From: JAFEDN01 sp963795715
Lineage (GTDB): Bacteria > Pseudomonadota > Gammaproteobacteria > Coxiellales > Coxiellaceae
Reading direction: 5' to 3'
Assembly (NCBI GenBank): GCA_963795715.1
Contig: CAWCIY010000002.1
Coordinates: 434,001 to 498,000 of the forward strand
Length of the DNA stretch: 64,000 nucleotides
Shown here piece by piece: positions 9,596-18,642 of the stretch. How positions within the stretch are numbered: the stretch's first letter is position 1; the number at the start of each line of letters is the position of its first letter. The position numbers were made by a program, and so were the translations under genes. The notes under the pieces were generated by a model that saw only the letters and a list, made by a program, of their open reading frames with translations, was not told the DNA's origin and ran no database searches.

Positions 9596-10200
9596 AGCGC
9601 TTCAATATAGGGAGTAATAATTTTAACTACACGACAGATGCGAGCATATTTTAATAACTCTGTCACATTGGCTCGTTTATCCTGACGCCAATAATTCCTT
9701 AATGCTTCGACAGCCACATCAATGCCTATTTTATTGCGAAATTTAAAGCAATCCACCACGGTCTTTGCGGGTGAATATACTGCAATCTTCACTTGATTGA
9801 CAGCGTGGTATTCAATGCCCGCTTCAAAAGAGGCTTTAGAATATCGATATACTTTTAATGGCGGGTACTGGACTTTAGGTTGACGCCAACCTTGCTGGTA
9901 GGCGATATGGATAAAACGCGGTATTTGGGTAGTCAATTCGTGAAAAGCAAGAGCCGAAATAAGGCAAACTACTGCTTTAGGTAAGCGCTTTGTAATCAAT
10001 ATTAAGTCGGAATAAGCGGCCTCTAGTGTGTGATCTATTAAGCGATAAAGGCCCCTGTCTATTTTTTCGATGTCTCCTTTTTTTTCCATAGCATACAGCG
10101 TCTTTGAATTAATACCCAAAGCTAATGCTTCAGAAGTTCGTAAGACTCCTCCACATTTTTTAAAAAATAAGATCGCTTTTGAAACAGTCACTTCAGTCAT
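9592..10200 (-). CDS. AbiEi-type antitoxin and repressor
   Basis: I chose the ATG at 10200 (MTEVTVSKAILFF) over an upstream TTG. The N-terminal winged helix (VLRTSEALALGINSKTLYAM, then GLYRLIDH) is the DNA-binding domain of AbiEi antitoxins. The C-terminal domain follows with FRNKIGIDVAVEALRNY. AbiEi proteins repress their own operon by binding inverted repeats, and a perfect one lies just upstream at 10217-10242. It is coupled to the toxin by a 4-bp overlap. Confidence 0.85.
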   Translation of the reverse strand: MTEVTVSKAILFFKKCGGVLRTSEALALGINSKTLYAMEKKGDIEKIDRGLYRLIDHTLEAAYSDLILITKRLPKAVVCLISALAFHELTTQIPRFIHIAYQQGWRQPKVQYPPLKVYRYSKASFEAGIEYHAVNQVKIAVYSPAKTVVDCFKFRNKIGIDVAVEALRNYWRQDKRANVTELLKYARICRVVKIITPYIEAL

Positions 10201-10216
10201 AGTCAGTAACAAAAAT

Positions 10217-10242
10217 GTATATAGTTATAAACAACTATATAC
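10217..10242 (-). promoter_or_regulatory. Likely AbiEi operator, perfect inverted repeat
   Basis: GTATATAGTT at 10217-10226 and its exact complement AACTATATAC at 10233-10242 flank a 6-base spacer, 17 bases before the antitoxin ATG. Position and symmetry fit the autoregulatory operator known for AbiEi systems. Binding itself is inferred. Confidence 0.6.
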
Positions 10243-10324
10243 GATATTATACCATCGGATTAAGATAGACAAGCTTTATTTAGATGAGGGGTTATAAATT
10301 AGCTTGCCTTCCATTGACCCCTTA

Positions 10325-10351
10325 AATTCTGCATCAGTTTGTTGCAGAATT
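10325..10351. terminator. Hairpin between the AbiE pair and the ankyrin gene
   Basis: AATTCTGCA and TGCAGAATT form a 9-bp inverted repeat with a 9-base loop. There is only a short T-run after it, so termination is possible but not certain. The rest of 10243-10496 shows only the ribosome site of the next gene. Confidence 0.3.
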
Positions 10352-10496
10352 TCCCAAGAACTGACGTCTGTGCTTATTTCACTTTACTTTAGGTAAAAAA
10401 TTGACTGTAGCCCAAAATTTATTAAGAATACCGCTACTGCTATCTCTTGTCCCACCATAGCGACATTTTTTTGATCATTTATTCAAGGAGTATTTT

Positions 10497-11429
10497 ATGA
10501 AAGGATTAGGGCAAACGGGCGCTTTAGAGCAAAAATATGAACAACCCTATTTTATCGGCAGCGAACCCTTAAAATTACCCTCGGCGTTGCCGGATGTCAC
10601 CGGAGACGCCAAAAAGCGCGAGACGGCGGAAGCTTTCATGAAACCGCTCACCGTAAATGTAAAGATTCCTTCCCGCCTGGTTGATAACCATTTTGGACAA
10701 GACAATGCTAAAAAAGAATCGACAGGAACTAATTCTAAAGAATTTACCTTGTTGGATACCAGCAAAACAATAGATAACAAAATATCTATTAATTCTGCTC
10801 ACGAAAAAACAAAGTTACAAAGTAAATTTTGGCAAATGTGCAATGAGGGTAACGTCGAGAAAATGCACGAATTAATTTCTAAACAGGTCAATTATAACTT
10901 AGCTGACTCACAAGGATGGACGCCGCTTTTGTTAACGATACGAAGTCATAAAGATGAGGCGGTTAAGCTTTTGCTTGATCAAGAAGATATTAATATCAAT
11001 GGGTGCAATTCAAAAAATATTAATGCCTTGTCTTTGGCGTGCCAGTTAAAAGCGAAAGACATCACCAATTTATTAATGGCTGTAACACCATTACCTGCGC
11101 TACAGTTAGAAATAATTATTGAAACCGGTAGCGATGGAATAATAAAACCAATTCTGGTTAAGTATTTAAACGAACGCAGATTTGCTGTAGATGAACTCTA
11201 TGGAGTAAAATTAATGCTCCTTATTAGACAAAAGCTAACTCTAAGTTGTAAATTCATAATTGAGAAAATGCGAGATCTGGCGCCAAGCTCAATCAATCAA
11301 ACTAATAGAAATGGCGAAACTGCTCTCATACTATCATTTATTTGCTCTTGGCTTATTTTCAAGACCGGCTACTCGAAATTGTTCTGGCAGTTTAGTAATG
11401 AAATATTTAAATCCATAAAAGATATATGA
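10497..11429 (+). CDS. Ankyrin-repeat protein
   Basis: The 310-residue protein starts at an ATG preceded by AAGGAG. After a variable N-terminal third (about 105 residues) come ankyrin-type repeats: FWQMCNEGNVEKMHELIS, SQGWTPLLLTIRSHKDEAVK and KNINALSLACQLKAKD, and a later NRNGETALIL. Ankyrin repeats mediate protein binding, and in Legionellales many such proteins are secreted. The stop codon overlaps the start of the phosphopantetheinyl transferase gene, so the two are translated together, an odd pairing that may be due to rearrangement. Confidence 0.8.
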   Translation: MKGLGQTGALEQKYEQPYFIGSEPLKLPSALPDVTGDAKKRETAEAFMKPLTVNVKIPSRLVDNHFGQDNAKKESTGTNSKEFTLLDTSKTIDNKISINSAHEKTKLQSKFWQMCNEGNVEKMHELISKQVNYNLADSQGWTPLLLTIRSHKDEAVKLLLDQEDININGCNSKNINALSLACQLKAKDITNLLMAVTPLPALQLEIIIETGSDGIIKPILVKYLNERRFAVDELYGVKLMLLIRQKLTLSCKFIIEKMRDLAPSSINQTNRNGETALILSFICSWLIFKTGYSKLFWQFSNEIFKSIKDI

Positions 11430-11869
11430 ATATCAAACAAAATGAAATTCATGTTTGGGAGGTTAAATTTGATCATTACTCTAAGAATTTTAATTATGAT
11501 CAACTTCTCAGCTTGGAAGAGAAATTAGAAGCTGAAAGATTTGTAAACGATACTTACAAGCACCATTATATATTAACCCATTATTTTCTGAGAATAATTT
11601 TAAGTTATTATTTAAAAACTGATCCTCAAGATTTTGTATTTTTTAAAAATAATCACGGAAAGCCATACCTTAAAGATATTGCATTAAAATTTAATTTATC
11701 TCATGCCAAGAATTTAGTGAGATATGCGATTTGTGGAGAGCAGGATGTTGGTGTGGATATTGAATGGATTGATGAAACGATCGACTGGCAAGGACTCGCT
11801 TTCGAGTTTTTTACTAAGTCCGAAATCATAACGTTAAAAAAACCCGTAATCAATACTGCTGGCTCATAA
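11426..11869 (+). CDS. 4'-phosphopantetheinyl transferase (Sfp type), C-terminally truncated
   Basis: Sfp-type enzymes move phosphopantetheine from CoA to the Ser of carrier domains. The protein shows the family segments FFKNNHGKPYL, FNLSHAKN, VGVDIEWID (magnesium-binding Asp-Glu pair) and FFTKSE. It ends at residue 147 after LKKPVINTAGS. Family members run to about 220 residues and need a later W-x2-KEA motif, which is missing. It is therefore probably inactive and broken by a rearrangement near 11840. It may once have served the NRPS-like enzyme at 20240. Confidence 0.75.
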   Translation: MNIKQNEIHVWEVKFDHYSKNFNYDQLLSLEEKLEAERFVNDTYKHHYILTHYFLRIILSYYLKTDPQDFVFFKNNHGKPYLKDIALKFNLSHAKNLVRYAICGEQDVGVDIEWIDETIDWQGLAFEFFTKSEIITLKKPVINTAGS

Positions 11870-11974
11870 ACAGCGATCCCCGCTCTAAATTATCGATGCT
11901 TCTTTATTAAAATTTGACGAAAATAAAGAGGAACAGCTAGCACCATGGGGATGATTATAGGGCGTCCACCCCAT

Positions 11975-12217
11975 TCACCGCCGATACCCCAGATTCGAGG
12001 GAGCATCCTCTTCTCCTAGAGTCGCCATTAACTCGTCCAATTGATGATGCAACCGCTGGTTCGTCGCATGTTCTGTTTGAATACCGATTTGCACCGGCTC
12101 AGCTTGTTCCTCTACAAAAAAACTATTAGGATGATTCCCTAGCGACTGATGGTTATCGGAAGCCGGCAATACTGGGGTCGAAACGCCAAGCGCCGAAAAT
12201 GGATCATATCGTTTCAT
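11975..12217 (-). CDS. Small hypothetical protein
   Basis: An 80-residue frame beginning MKRYDPFSALG at 12217, preceded on the minus strand by GGAG at a good distance. The polar sequence contains a QRLHHQLDELMATL helix near the end. I do not recognise the family. Confidence 0.4.
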   Translation of the reverse strand: MKRYDPFSALGVSTPVLPASDNHQSLGNHPNSFFVEEQAEPVQIGIQTEHATNQRLHHQLDELMATLGEEDAPSNLGYRR

Positions 12218-12851
12218 GAACATTCTCCACAAATAACAAAATGACCGGAAATCCATGACCGTCATTTCAAAATACAAGACTGATCTTCCGTGATCAACCA
12301 CCTCTATTATTACGTCTTTATTTCTTAGTTTCGGTTATTTTAAGAGGCTTTCTTCCAGTCATCAACTTTTATCAGTTCAAAACTGCAATTCAGACAGTAA
12401 AAAACGCCGAAAGGAATTCCGTGAGCGTAAAATCATTGATTTTGCTCTTTTTAGAATTGACATCGCATAAAGCAGTATGGAAAATTACAAAATATCAGAA
12501 AAGTACATGATCTTTATATCAAGATCTGAAAATAATGGCAAAAAACTTGTCGCAAAGCAATTTTTGGAGTGGAAAATTTTTGAAATTTCAACGGATACTC
12601 GCGTTAATCTACGGAAGTAAAGGAGGATTATCAGTTTTTTTTACTGTCTGAATTGCAGAAAAAAAACACAAATCTTCTTTATATTTTAAACCCCTAGTAA
12701 GTTGATGTTAGTCTCAATTCCTAGTATTCTGAAATTCATATTTCGAACATAATACATAATACTTGATTTTTAGAATAATTATGCCCAAATTCATAGTAGC
12801 TTTTTTCCTGTTCTTTTTTGGGAATAGACTTGCCCCTATGCTGTCAACACC
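12218..12851. other. Gene-free stretch holding a MITE-like element
   Basis: No coding frame is convincing here. Apart from the inverted-repeat pair listed separately, the sequence is AT-rich with scattered homopolymers up to the kinase leader at 12852. Confidence 0.4.
12383..12658. mobile_element. MITE-like element with 22-bp perfect terminal inverted repeats
   Basis: A 22-base arm at 12383-12404 (begins CTGCAATTCAGACAG) is matched exactly, inverted, at 12637-12658. The 276-bp unit has no ORF of use. Perfect arms around a short non-coding core suggest a non-autonomous transposon. Target duplications are not clear. Confidence 0.5.
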
Positions 12852-12978
12852 AACCATTGAATAACGCTGGCGTGACTGTTACTATTTCTTCTGGGCTATG
12901 ATAATCATCAATAAAGCTTCATGAGAGCTTCGGAAATGAGATTTTAGGGAATATACTTATTGAACAGGAGTACACCGC
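12852..12978 (+). promoter_or_regulatory. Duplicated leader of kinase paralogue 2
   Basis: These 127 bases, beginning AACCATTGAATAACGCT and ending in GAACAGGAGTACACCGCT, match 16080-16206 almost base for base. The block ends at the start codon of each gene and so holds promoter and ribosome site (CAGGAG). It was duplicated with the coding region. Confidence 0.6.
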
Positions 12979-15900
12979 TTGTCAAGACTGCCTTCATTTT
13001 CATCATCATCCACTTCCTCTTCACTAAGCCCACGATTTGATAGTGGAATACAACAATCTGTGAGTAGATTTTCCAGCTCTACGGAAAGTAAAAGAACCGG
13101 TTGGGAAATCCATTATAACGAATTAAAGTTTGGAAACCTTTTGGGTCAAGGCACATACGGAAAAGTTTACACCGGAATCTTTCGCGAAATTAAAGTGGCT
13201 ATTAAGGTTTATGATTTACACAGTACATTACCAAGCGAACAACAATCAGAAGTACTAAAAGAAGCTGGTTTAATGGCGCGATTGCCGAAATCACCTTATT
13301 TAATCGGTTTTCATGGGGTCAGCTTTGATCAGAATTATTGTCTGGTCATGGAATATGCGGAGGGAGGAACATTACAGACGCGGCTCAATAAGACTAGTGG
13401 AAAATTGACTTTGCCACAGCAGATGCGGTGGGCAATGCAGATCAGCTATGGCTTAAACCAACTGCATAGCTTGAATATCTTACATCGTGATCTTAAAAGT
13501 AAAAATATTTTACTGAACAATCGCGAAGAAGCTAAAGTAGGAGATTTTGGGTTATCTGTAGTTAAATCGACTTCCATAAGTCAGTCGAAAACAAGCGACG
13601 CCATGGGAGCAGCAGGAACATTACCTTGGATGGCTCCGGAATTATTTACAGGTAAAGCTAATTCAAAACAAACTGATATTTATAGTTTAGGAATTGTATT
13701 ATGGGAAATTATCAACCGAGAAGTTCCATTTAAAGATAAAATGGCCGGGGTAATTGTGGGTATGGTATTAGCAGGAAACCGAGAGACTTTACCCAAAAAA
13801 TGTCCTGAGTTATTTAAATTGATGATTACGGGTTGTTGGAATCAGGATGCTAAAAATAGGCCGGATGCTCAACAAGTGGGATATCAATTTGAAACTGCAT
13901 TGAGGAGTCTTGAAAGCCTACCTTCTTCTTTGCTGTCCGTAGAAAAAAAGTCACTTCCAATAAAAGCCACACATAGCCCAGTCACGAAAACCATTACTAC
14001 TTCATCCTATTCCCCAACAGTATCACAGAGTTGGCAAACCTCAATACCTGCGCCAAAATCATTGACCAGAGTGGAGCAATTGAAACTGCAAGATCAACTG
14101 ATTTTGGCCTGCAAGCAGGGAGATGAGAAAGCAGTCACAGCATTATTCAGACAAGGCGCGAAACCGGATATGACCAATACAGGAGGCGAACAGCCATTGG
14201 GCGCGGCAGTGTGGGGTATGTGTCCTGGTGTCGTTAATGCCCTGATCAAACAAGCAGAAGGGATTGCACCAATGCTGTGGCTAGAATGCGAAGAGCATAA
14301 TCTGGACTGCTATAAAGAGATATTTATTATACCAGAATTTGACCCTAGGTCTTTGGCAGAATGGTATGCGTTGGTACAAAAAATAGATACTAACTTGTTT
14401 ATCAGAGCCTTTCATTTAAAAAAGGTGGATGAGTACTGGCATAATAGTGACACATCGAGTTGGGATAATTTGAGGTCATACCTTCACGATAATCAAAATT
14501 GCTATGAGAGAGACGATCCAATCAGAAGTAATCGTACGATACCGAGTTGGACGGAAGATGGTTTTGTGCGTTTCAGAACACAGATTCAACAAAGTATAGA
14601 AATTGCATCATGTCAGAGAGTATATCCTAATTCACACAGTCCATTACTACAAGATCGATTAATCGTCGCCTGTAAACAGGGAGATGAGAAAGCTGTCAGG
14701 GCCTTACTTAAGCAAGGAGCTAAACCGGACATTGCCAATCTGAAAGACGAACAGCCGTTAATCATCGCTTGCAAACAGGGAGATGAGGAAGTTGTTAGAG
14801 CGCTGCTTAAGCAGGGTGCTAAACCAGACATTGCTACTCTGAAAGGTGAGCAGCCGTTAGGTGCGGCGGTGTGGAGCATGTGTCCTGGCGTCGTAAATGC
14901 TTTGCTCGAACAGGAAGGCGGTATTGCATCAATGGGGTGGGAGGAATGCGAAAAACATAATCTGAACCATTATAATGAGGTATTTATCATACCGAAATTT
15001 GATCCGAAGACTTTTGAAGAGTGGGAGACTTTAAAAAGCAAGTTGTCTTCTAACGGTAACCTATTCATGCAGATGTATTATCAAAAGAAACTTGATGAAC
15101 AGTGGCGAGGTAATGATGCATATAGTTGGGAAAATGCGAAAAGGTGGTTGAGTGGAGCAGGATTATGGAAAGATAGCTTGGAGCAGGTAAAGAAAGAGGC
15201 GATGTATGGTGAAGTGACAGCGAGAGCAATAGAAGAGGAGTATGTAAGTTACAGAACACAGATTAAACAAAATGTAGAAAGAGTATCACGTTCAAAAACA
15301 TCGTCTAATGATTCTGATACAGCTTTACCTCATTATCTAAGAGGGTCGCCGGTGTCACGGAGTTCACAAATATTGATGCCTGCACCAAAATCCCTGACAG
15401 GTGCAGAGCAATTGAAACTGCAAGATCAACTGATTACGGCCTGCAAACTAGGAGATGAGAAAGCGGTCAAGGCATTGCTTAAGAAAGGCGCGAGACCAGA
15501 TATGACTAACGCGGGAGGCGAACAGCCATTTGGCGCAGCGGTGTGGGGTATGTGCCCAGAAGTCGTGAATGCTTTACTAAAACAAGTTGGTGGTGTTGCG
15601 CCGATGACATGGGATGAATGCAAAGAACATAATTTGAAATATTATAAGGAAGTATTCATAATGCCAAAATTTGATCCGCAAACTTATCAAGATTGGCACA
15701 GTCTTCTGCTTAAAATGGATTCAAGCCCATTTCTACAATCCTATCAATTAGAAAAAGCTCGTGAAAATTGGAATACCTCATATTTATCATATGTGTCAAG
15801 TTGGGAAACTTTTAAATCGAAGATATGGTCTGACCGGACTGTCAAAAGTATGGATGGAAAGATAGTACTATCGAGTTGTATAAATAGTCTGCCTGTTCGC

Positions 15901-16005
15901 GAAATGCAGTCAGGACTTACAGCCTTTAAAATAGAAATTGAACGGATGATGCTCTCGAAACCATCGATAGGCTCATCCTACAATCTTCAATCCTCCTACA
16001 GTTGA
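12979..16005 (+). CDS. Kinase-repeat protein, paralogue 2
   Basis: A 1008-residue protein whose start is TTG at exactly the place where the sister gene has ATG. Residues 48-310 form a TKL-like kinase: glycine loop GQGTYG (56-61), ATP-binding Lys76, catalytic HRDLKSKN (169-176), DFG (189-191) and APE (219-221), so it should be active. The rest holds three copies of a 150-180-residue module (about 367-540, 557-765, 810-995). Each module starts with an ankyrin-like CKQGDEKAV...GAKPD unit, then EQPLGAAVWGMCP, ECEKHNL and FIIPKFDP. An extra short ankyrin unit lies inside copy 2. No signal peptide. A secreted effector role is inferred from the architecture. Confidence 0.9.
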   Translation: MSRLPSFSSSSTSSSLSPRFDSGIQQSVSRFSSSTESKRTGWEIHYNELKFGNLLGQGTYGKVYTGIFREIKVAIKVYDLHSTLPSEQQSEVLKEAGLMARLPKSPYLIGFHGVSFDQNYCLVMEYAEGGTLQTRLNKTSGKLTLPQQMRWAMQISYGLNQLHSLNILHRDLKSKNILLNNREEAKVGDFGLSVVKSTSISQSKTSDAMGAAGTLPWMAPELFTGKANSKQTDIYSLGIVLWEIINREVPFKDKMAGVIVGMVLAGNRETLPKKCPELFKLMITGCWNQDAKNRPDAQQVGYQFETALRSLESLPSSLLSVEKKSLPIKATHSPVTKTITTSSYSPTVSQSWQTSIPAPKSLTRVEQLKLQDQLILACKQGDEKAVTALFRQGAKPDMTNTGGEQPLGAAVWGMCPGVVNALIKQAEGIAPMLWLECEEHNLDCYKEIFIIPEFDPRSLAEWYALVQKIDTNLFIRAFHLKKVDEYWHNSDTSSWDNLRSYLHDNQNCYERDDPIRSNRTIPSWTEDGFVRFRTQIQQSIEIASCQRVYPNSHSPLLQDRLIVACKQGDEKAVRALLKQGAKPDIANLKDEQPLIIACKQGDEEVVRALLKQGAKPDIATLKGEQPLGAAVWSMCPGVVNALLEQEGGIASMGWEECEKHNLNHYNEVFIIPKFDPKTFEEWETLKSKLSSNGNLFMQMYYQKKLDEQWRGNDAYSWENAKRWLSGAGLWKDSLEQVKKEAMYGEVTARAIEEEYVSYRTQIKQNVERVSRSKTSSNDSDTALPHYLRGSPVSRSSQILMPAPKSLTGAEQLKLQDQLITACKLGDEKAVKALLKKGARPDMTNAGGEQPFGAAVWGMCPEVVNALLKQVGGVAPMTWDECKEHNLKYYKEVFIMPKFDPQTYQDWHSLLLKMDSSPFLQSYQLEKARENWNTSYLSYVSSWETFKSKIWSDRTVKSMDGKIVLSSCINSLPVREMQSGLTAFKIEIERMMLSKPSIGSSYNLQSSYS

Positions 16006-16079
16006 TATCCTTGTAGCCTTTCTTCTGTTTTTTTGAGGGCGCCGCCTCTTAAGTCAAACTAACTAACCACAAACTAACT

Positions 16080-16206
16080 AACCATTGAATAACGCTGACG
16101 TGATTGTTATTATTTCTTCTGGGTTATGATAATCATCAATGAAGATTCATGAGAATTTCGGAAATGAAATTTTAGGAAAATATTGATTGAACAGGAGTAC
16201 ACCGCT
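16080..16206 (+). promoter_or_regulatory. Duplicated leader of kinase paralogue 3
   Basis: Second copy of the 127-base block found at 12852-12978, ending with CAGGAG nine bases before the ATG. The similarity continues into the kinase coding region, so a tandem duplication is clear. The 16006-16079 stretch before it holds short AACTAACC repeats. Confidence 0.6.
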
Positions 16207-18609
16207 ATGTCAAGACATCCTTCATTTTCATCATCATCCACGCCCTCTTCACTAAGCCCACGATTTGACAGTGGAATACAACAATCTGTAGGTAGATTTT
16301 CCGGCTCTACGGAAAGCAAAGGAACTGGCTGGGAAATTTGCTATAACGAATTAAAGTTTGGACCCTTTTTGGGTCAAGGAACATACGGAAAAGTTTACAC
16401 CGGAATTTATCGTGAAATGAAAGTGGCCATTAAAGTTTATAATTTACACAGTACATTACCCAACAAACAACAAATGGAAGTATTAAAAGAAGCTGGTTTA
16501 ATGGCGCGATTACCAAAATCACCTTATTTAATTGGTTTTTATGGAATCAGCTTTGATCAGAATTATTGTCTAGTCATGGAATACGCAGAGGGCGGAACAT
16601 TACATGCGCGTCTCGAGGCTAGCGGGGAACTGACTTTGCCACAGCAGATGCGGTGGGCAATGCAAATCAGCCATGGTTTAAACCAATTGCATAGCTTAAA
16701 TATCTTGCATCGCGATCTTACAAGTAGAAATATTTTACTGAACAATCGTGAAGAAGCCAAAGTGGGAGATTTTGGACTATCCATAATTAAATCGACTTCA
16801 GCAAGCCATGAGAAAATCAGTAGCGCTATGGGGACTGCAGGAACATTACCTTGGATGGCCCCGGAGTTACACAACGGCGAATCAAATTCCAAGAAAACCG
16901 ACGTGTATAGTTTAGGAGTAGTACTCTGGGAAATCGTAAGCCGGAAGATGCCGTATGCGGGACTGATGATGAATCAAATGATCTCTATGGCTGTACAAGG
17001 GAAGCGTGATCCACTGCCAACTTCCTGCCCGGAAATATTTCGATTAATGATCACGGCGTGCTATCATTTGGATGCCAAGCAACGCCCAACAGCGGAACAA
17101 GTGGGATATCAATTTGAAACTGCATTGAGAAGCCTTGAAGGCCGATCTCCTTCTTTATCATCTAGTGGAAATGATCTCAAACACGTTAGATCAAGCATAA
17201 AAAATCTCGATATATCAAAAAAATTGGAAGATATTTATGTAGAAGGGAAAAAAGATAAGAATTTATTATCGTACACGAGCACAGTAGCCAGTCAAACCCA
17301 ATCCTTCAATCCCTTTTTGGAAGATAGCTCATTGATGACAGTCTTACCTTCTTCACAACAGTACCAGGCAGATGCCAAATTGTACGATCAGCCATCCAGC
17401 TTAATACCCAAAAAAAAAGATGAATCATTTTCAGACAATCTATTTGCTTTTACCCCAAGGTCGGTTGATTTACAGCACGTTGAAAAAGTCGGAAATCTAC
17501 TTCATTTAGTTACTGAAGGTGAACAAGAAAGTGCAGAAAATTTGATCTTTAAAAATCCAGAATTATTACTCATGTCAGGGAGTGTGACTGACTTATCGGG
17601 CAGAACATTTCAAAAAATCACCCCATTTCAATACGCACTTTGGGCAATGGATTGGCACATGATAAAAATGATATTACGTTATCTCCCACAAGAGATGGCC
17701 AAACAGCAATTAACAGAATTAGAAAATAAAGGAACTGAACATGGAAAACAATTTAGTTTAACTTTGCTTGTTGATACTTTAGGAGAGTATCTTATTAAAT
17801 ATAATAGTTCGAAATGGGAAGAACTAGAAAATCATTGGGTTAAAGTTGGGAAATTGCAACGCCTACTACCAGTTCATATAGTAAATGAATATTGTCGATC
17901 TGATCGTTCCTTTGCCCCGTGTCCATCATTTTTGGAAGCTACTTTACCCCGTACCCGTCGAATAATGTATGAATATAACAATAAAGAAAAGGGTGAAATT
18001 CGTTTGACTGACCGCGGCGAATGGTATACTTACCAGTTCAGAAACAATAATTGTTCAGGATTCTTTCGTAATAATCATGGCGGGGCAACAACAACTCACA
18101 AAAATATAACAGATTCCCTAGGAGCAGAACTTTTTATTTCACTTATAATTCCTATTGGTCTGCCTGTTTGGGGATACGCGATGATTGATGCTCCCTATGA
18201 TTTCGATGTGCGACCAGACTTTATTGCTCTTCAAAAATTATTAAAAGTTCGAACACAACAAATTAATGCATTAAAATATCAGTTACAATCGGACACAGTA
18301 TTGCAAACATCCGCTTTTAACAGCATTCCATCTGTTTTTAAAATTACTGACAGCAAAACGCCAAAACAGCAGCAATTATTCTTACCTCAAGATACTACTG
18401 CACCATCACCAAAGACTACAACATCATCATTGGAACTAAAAAAATCTATTTCAAAAACAGAACAAATATCTCCAGTATCACAAAACCTTTATAGCTTAAC
18501 TGCACCAAAACCGGCAGACAAGGTATCAGTTAATCAAAAAGCGCCGAACCAATTGTTAAAATCCCAGTTATTGTCTGACACTGGCGATAATAATGTGTTT
18601 GAGTTTTAG
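16207..18609 (+). CDS. Kinase-repeat protein, paralogue 3
   Basis: The ATG at 16207 follows CAGGAG; an in-frame TTG 24 bases upstream lies before the ribosome site and is not used here. The 800-residue protein has a full TKL-like kinase domain: Lys76, HRDLTSRN (168-175), DFG (188-190), APE (218-220). Its C-terminal part differs from paralogue 2. It carries TDLSGRTFQKITPFQYALW followed by AMDWHMIKM, a block also present in paralogue 1. I recall similar blocks in putative effectors of Legionellales. A linker rich in Ser, Thr and Lys ends the protein. It is followed after 33 bases by the TIR gene. Confidence 0.9.
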   Translation: MSRHPSFSSSSTPSSLSPRFDSGIQQSVGRFSGSTESKGTGWEICYNELKFGPFLGQGTYGKVYTGIYREMKVAIKVYNLHSTLPNKQQMEVLKEAGLMARLPKSPYLIGFYGISFDQNYCLVMEYAEGGTLHARLEASGELTLPQQMRWAMQISHGLNQLHSLNILHRDLTSRNILLNNREEAKVGDFGLSIIKSTSASHEKISSAMGTAGTLPWMAPELHNGESNSKKTDVYSLGVVLWEIVSRKMPYAGLMMNQMISMAVQGKRDPLPTSCPEIFRLMITACYHLDAKQRPTAEQVGYQFETALRSLEGRSPSLSSSGNDLKHVRSSIKNLDISKKLEDIYVEGKKDKNLLSYTSTVASQTQSFNPFLEDSSLMTVLPSSQQYQADAKLYDQPSSLIPKKKDESFSDNLFAFTPRSVDLQHVEKVGNLLHLVTEGEQESAENLIFKNPELLLMSGSVTDLSGRTFQKITPFQYALWAMDWHMIKMILRYLPQEMAKQQLTELENKGTEHGKQFSLTLLVDTLGEYLIKYNSSKWEELENHWVKVGKLQRLLPVHIVNEYCRSDRSFAPCPSFLEATLPRTRRIMYEYNNKEKGEIRLTDRGEWYTYQFRNNNCSGFFRNNHGGATTTHKNITDSLGAELFISLIIPIGLPVWGYAMIDAPYDFDVRPDFIALQKLLKVRTQQINALKYQLQSDTVLQTSAFNSIPSVFKITDSKTPKQQQLFLPQDTTAPSPKTTTSSLELKKSISKTEQISPVSQNLYSLTAPKPADKVSVNQKAPNQLLKSQLLSDTGDNNVFEF

Positions 18610-18642
18610 CAAGAAAAATTCAAAGAGGTCAAGGAGAAAACT

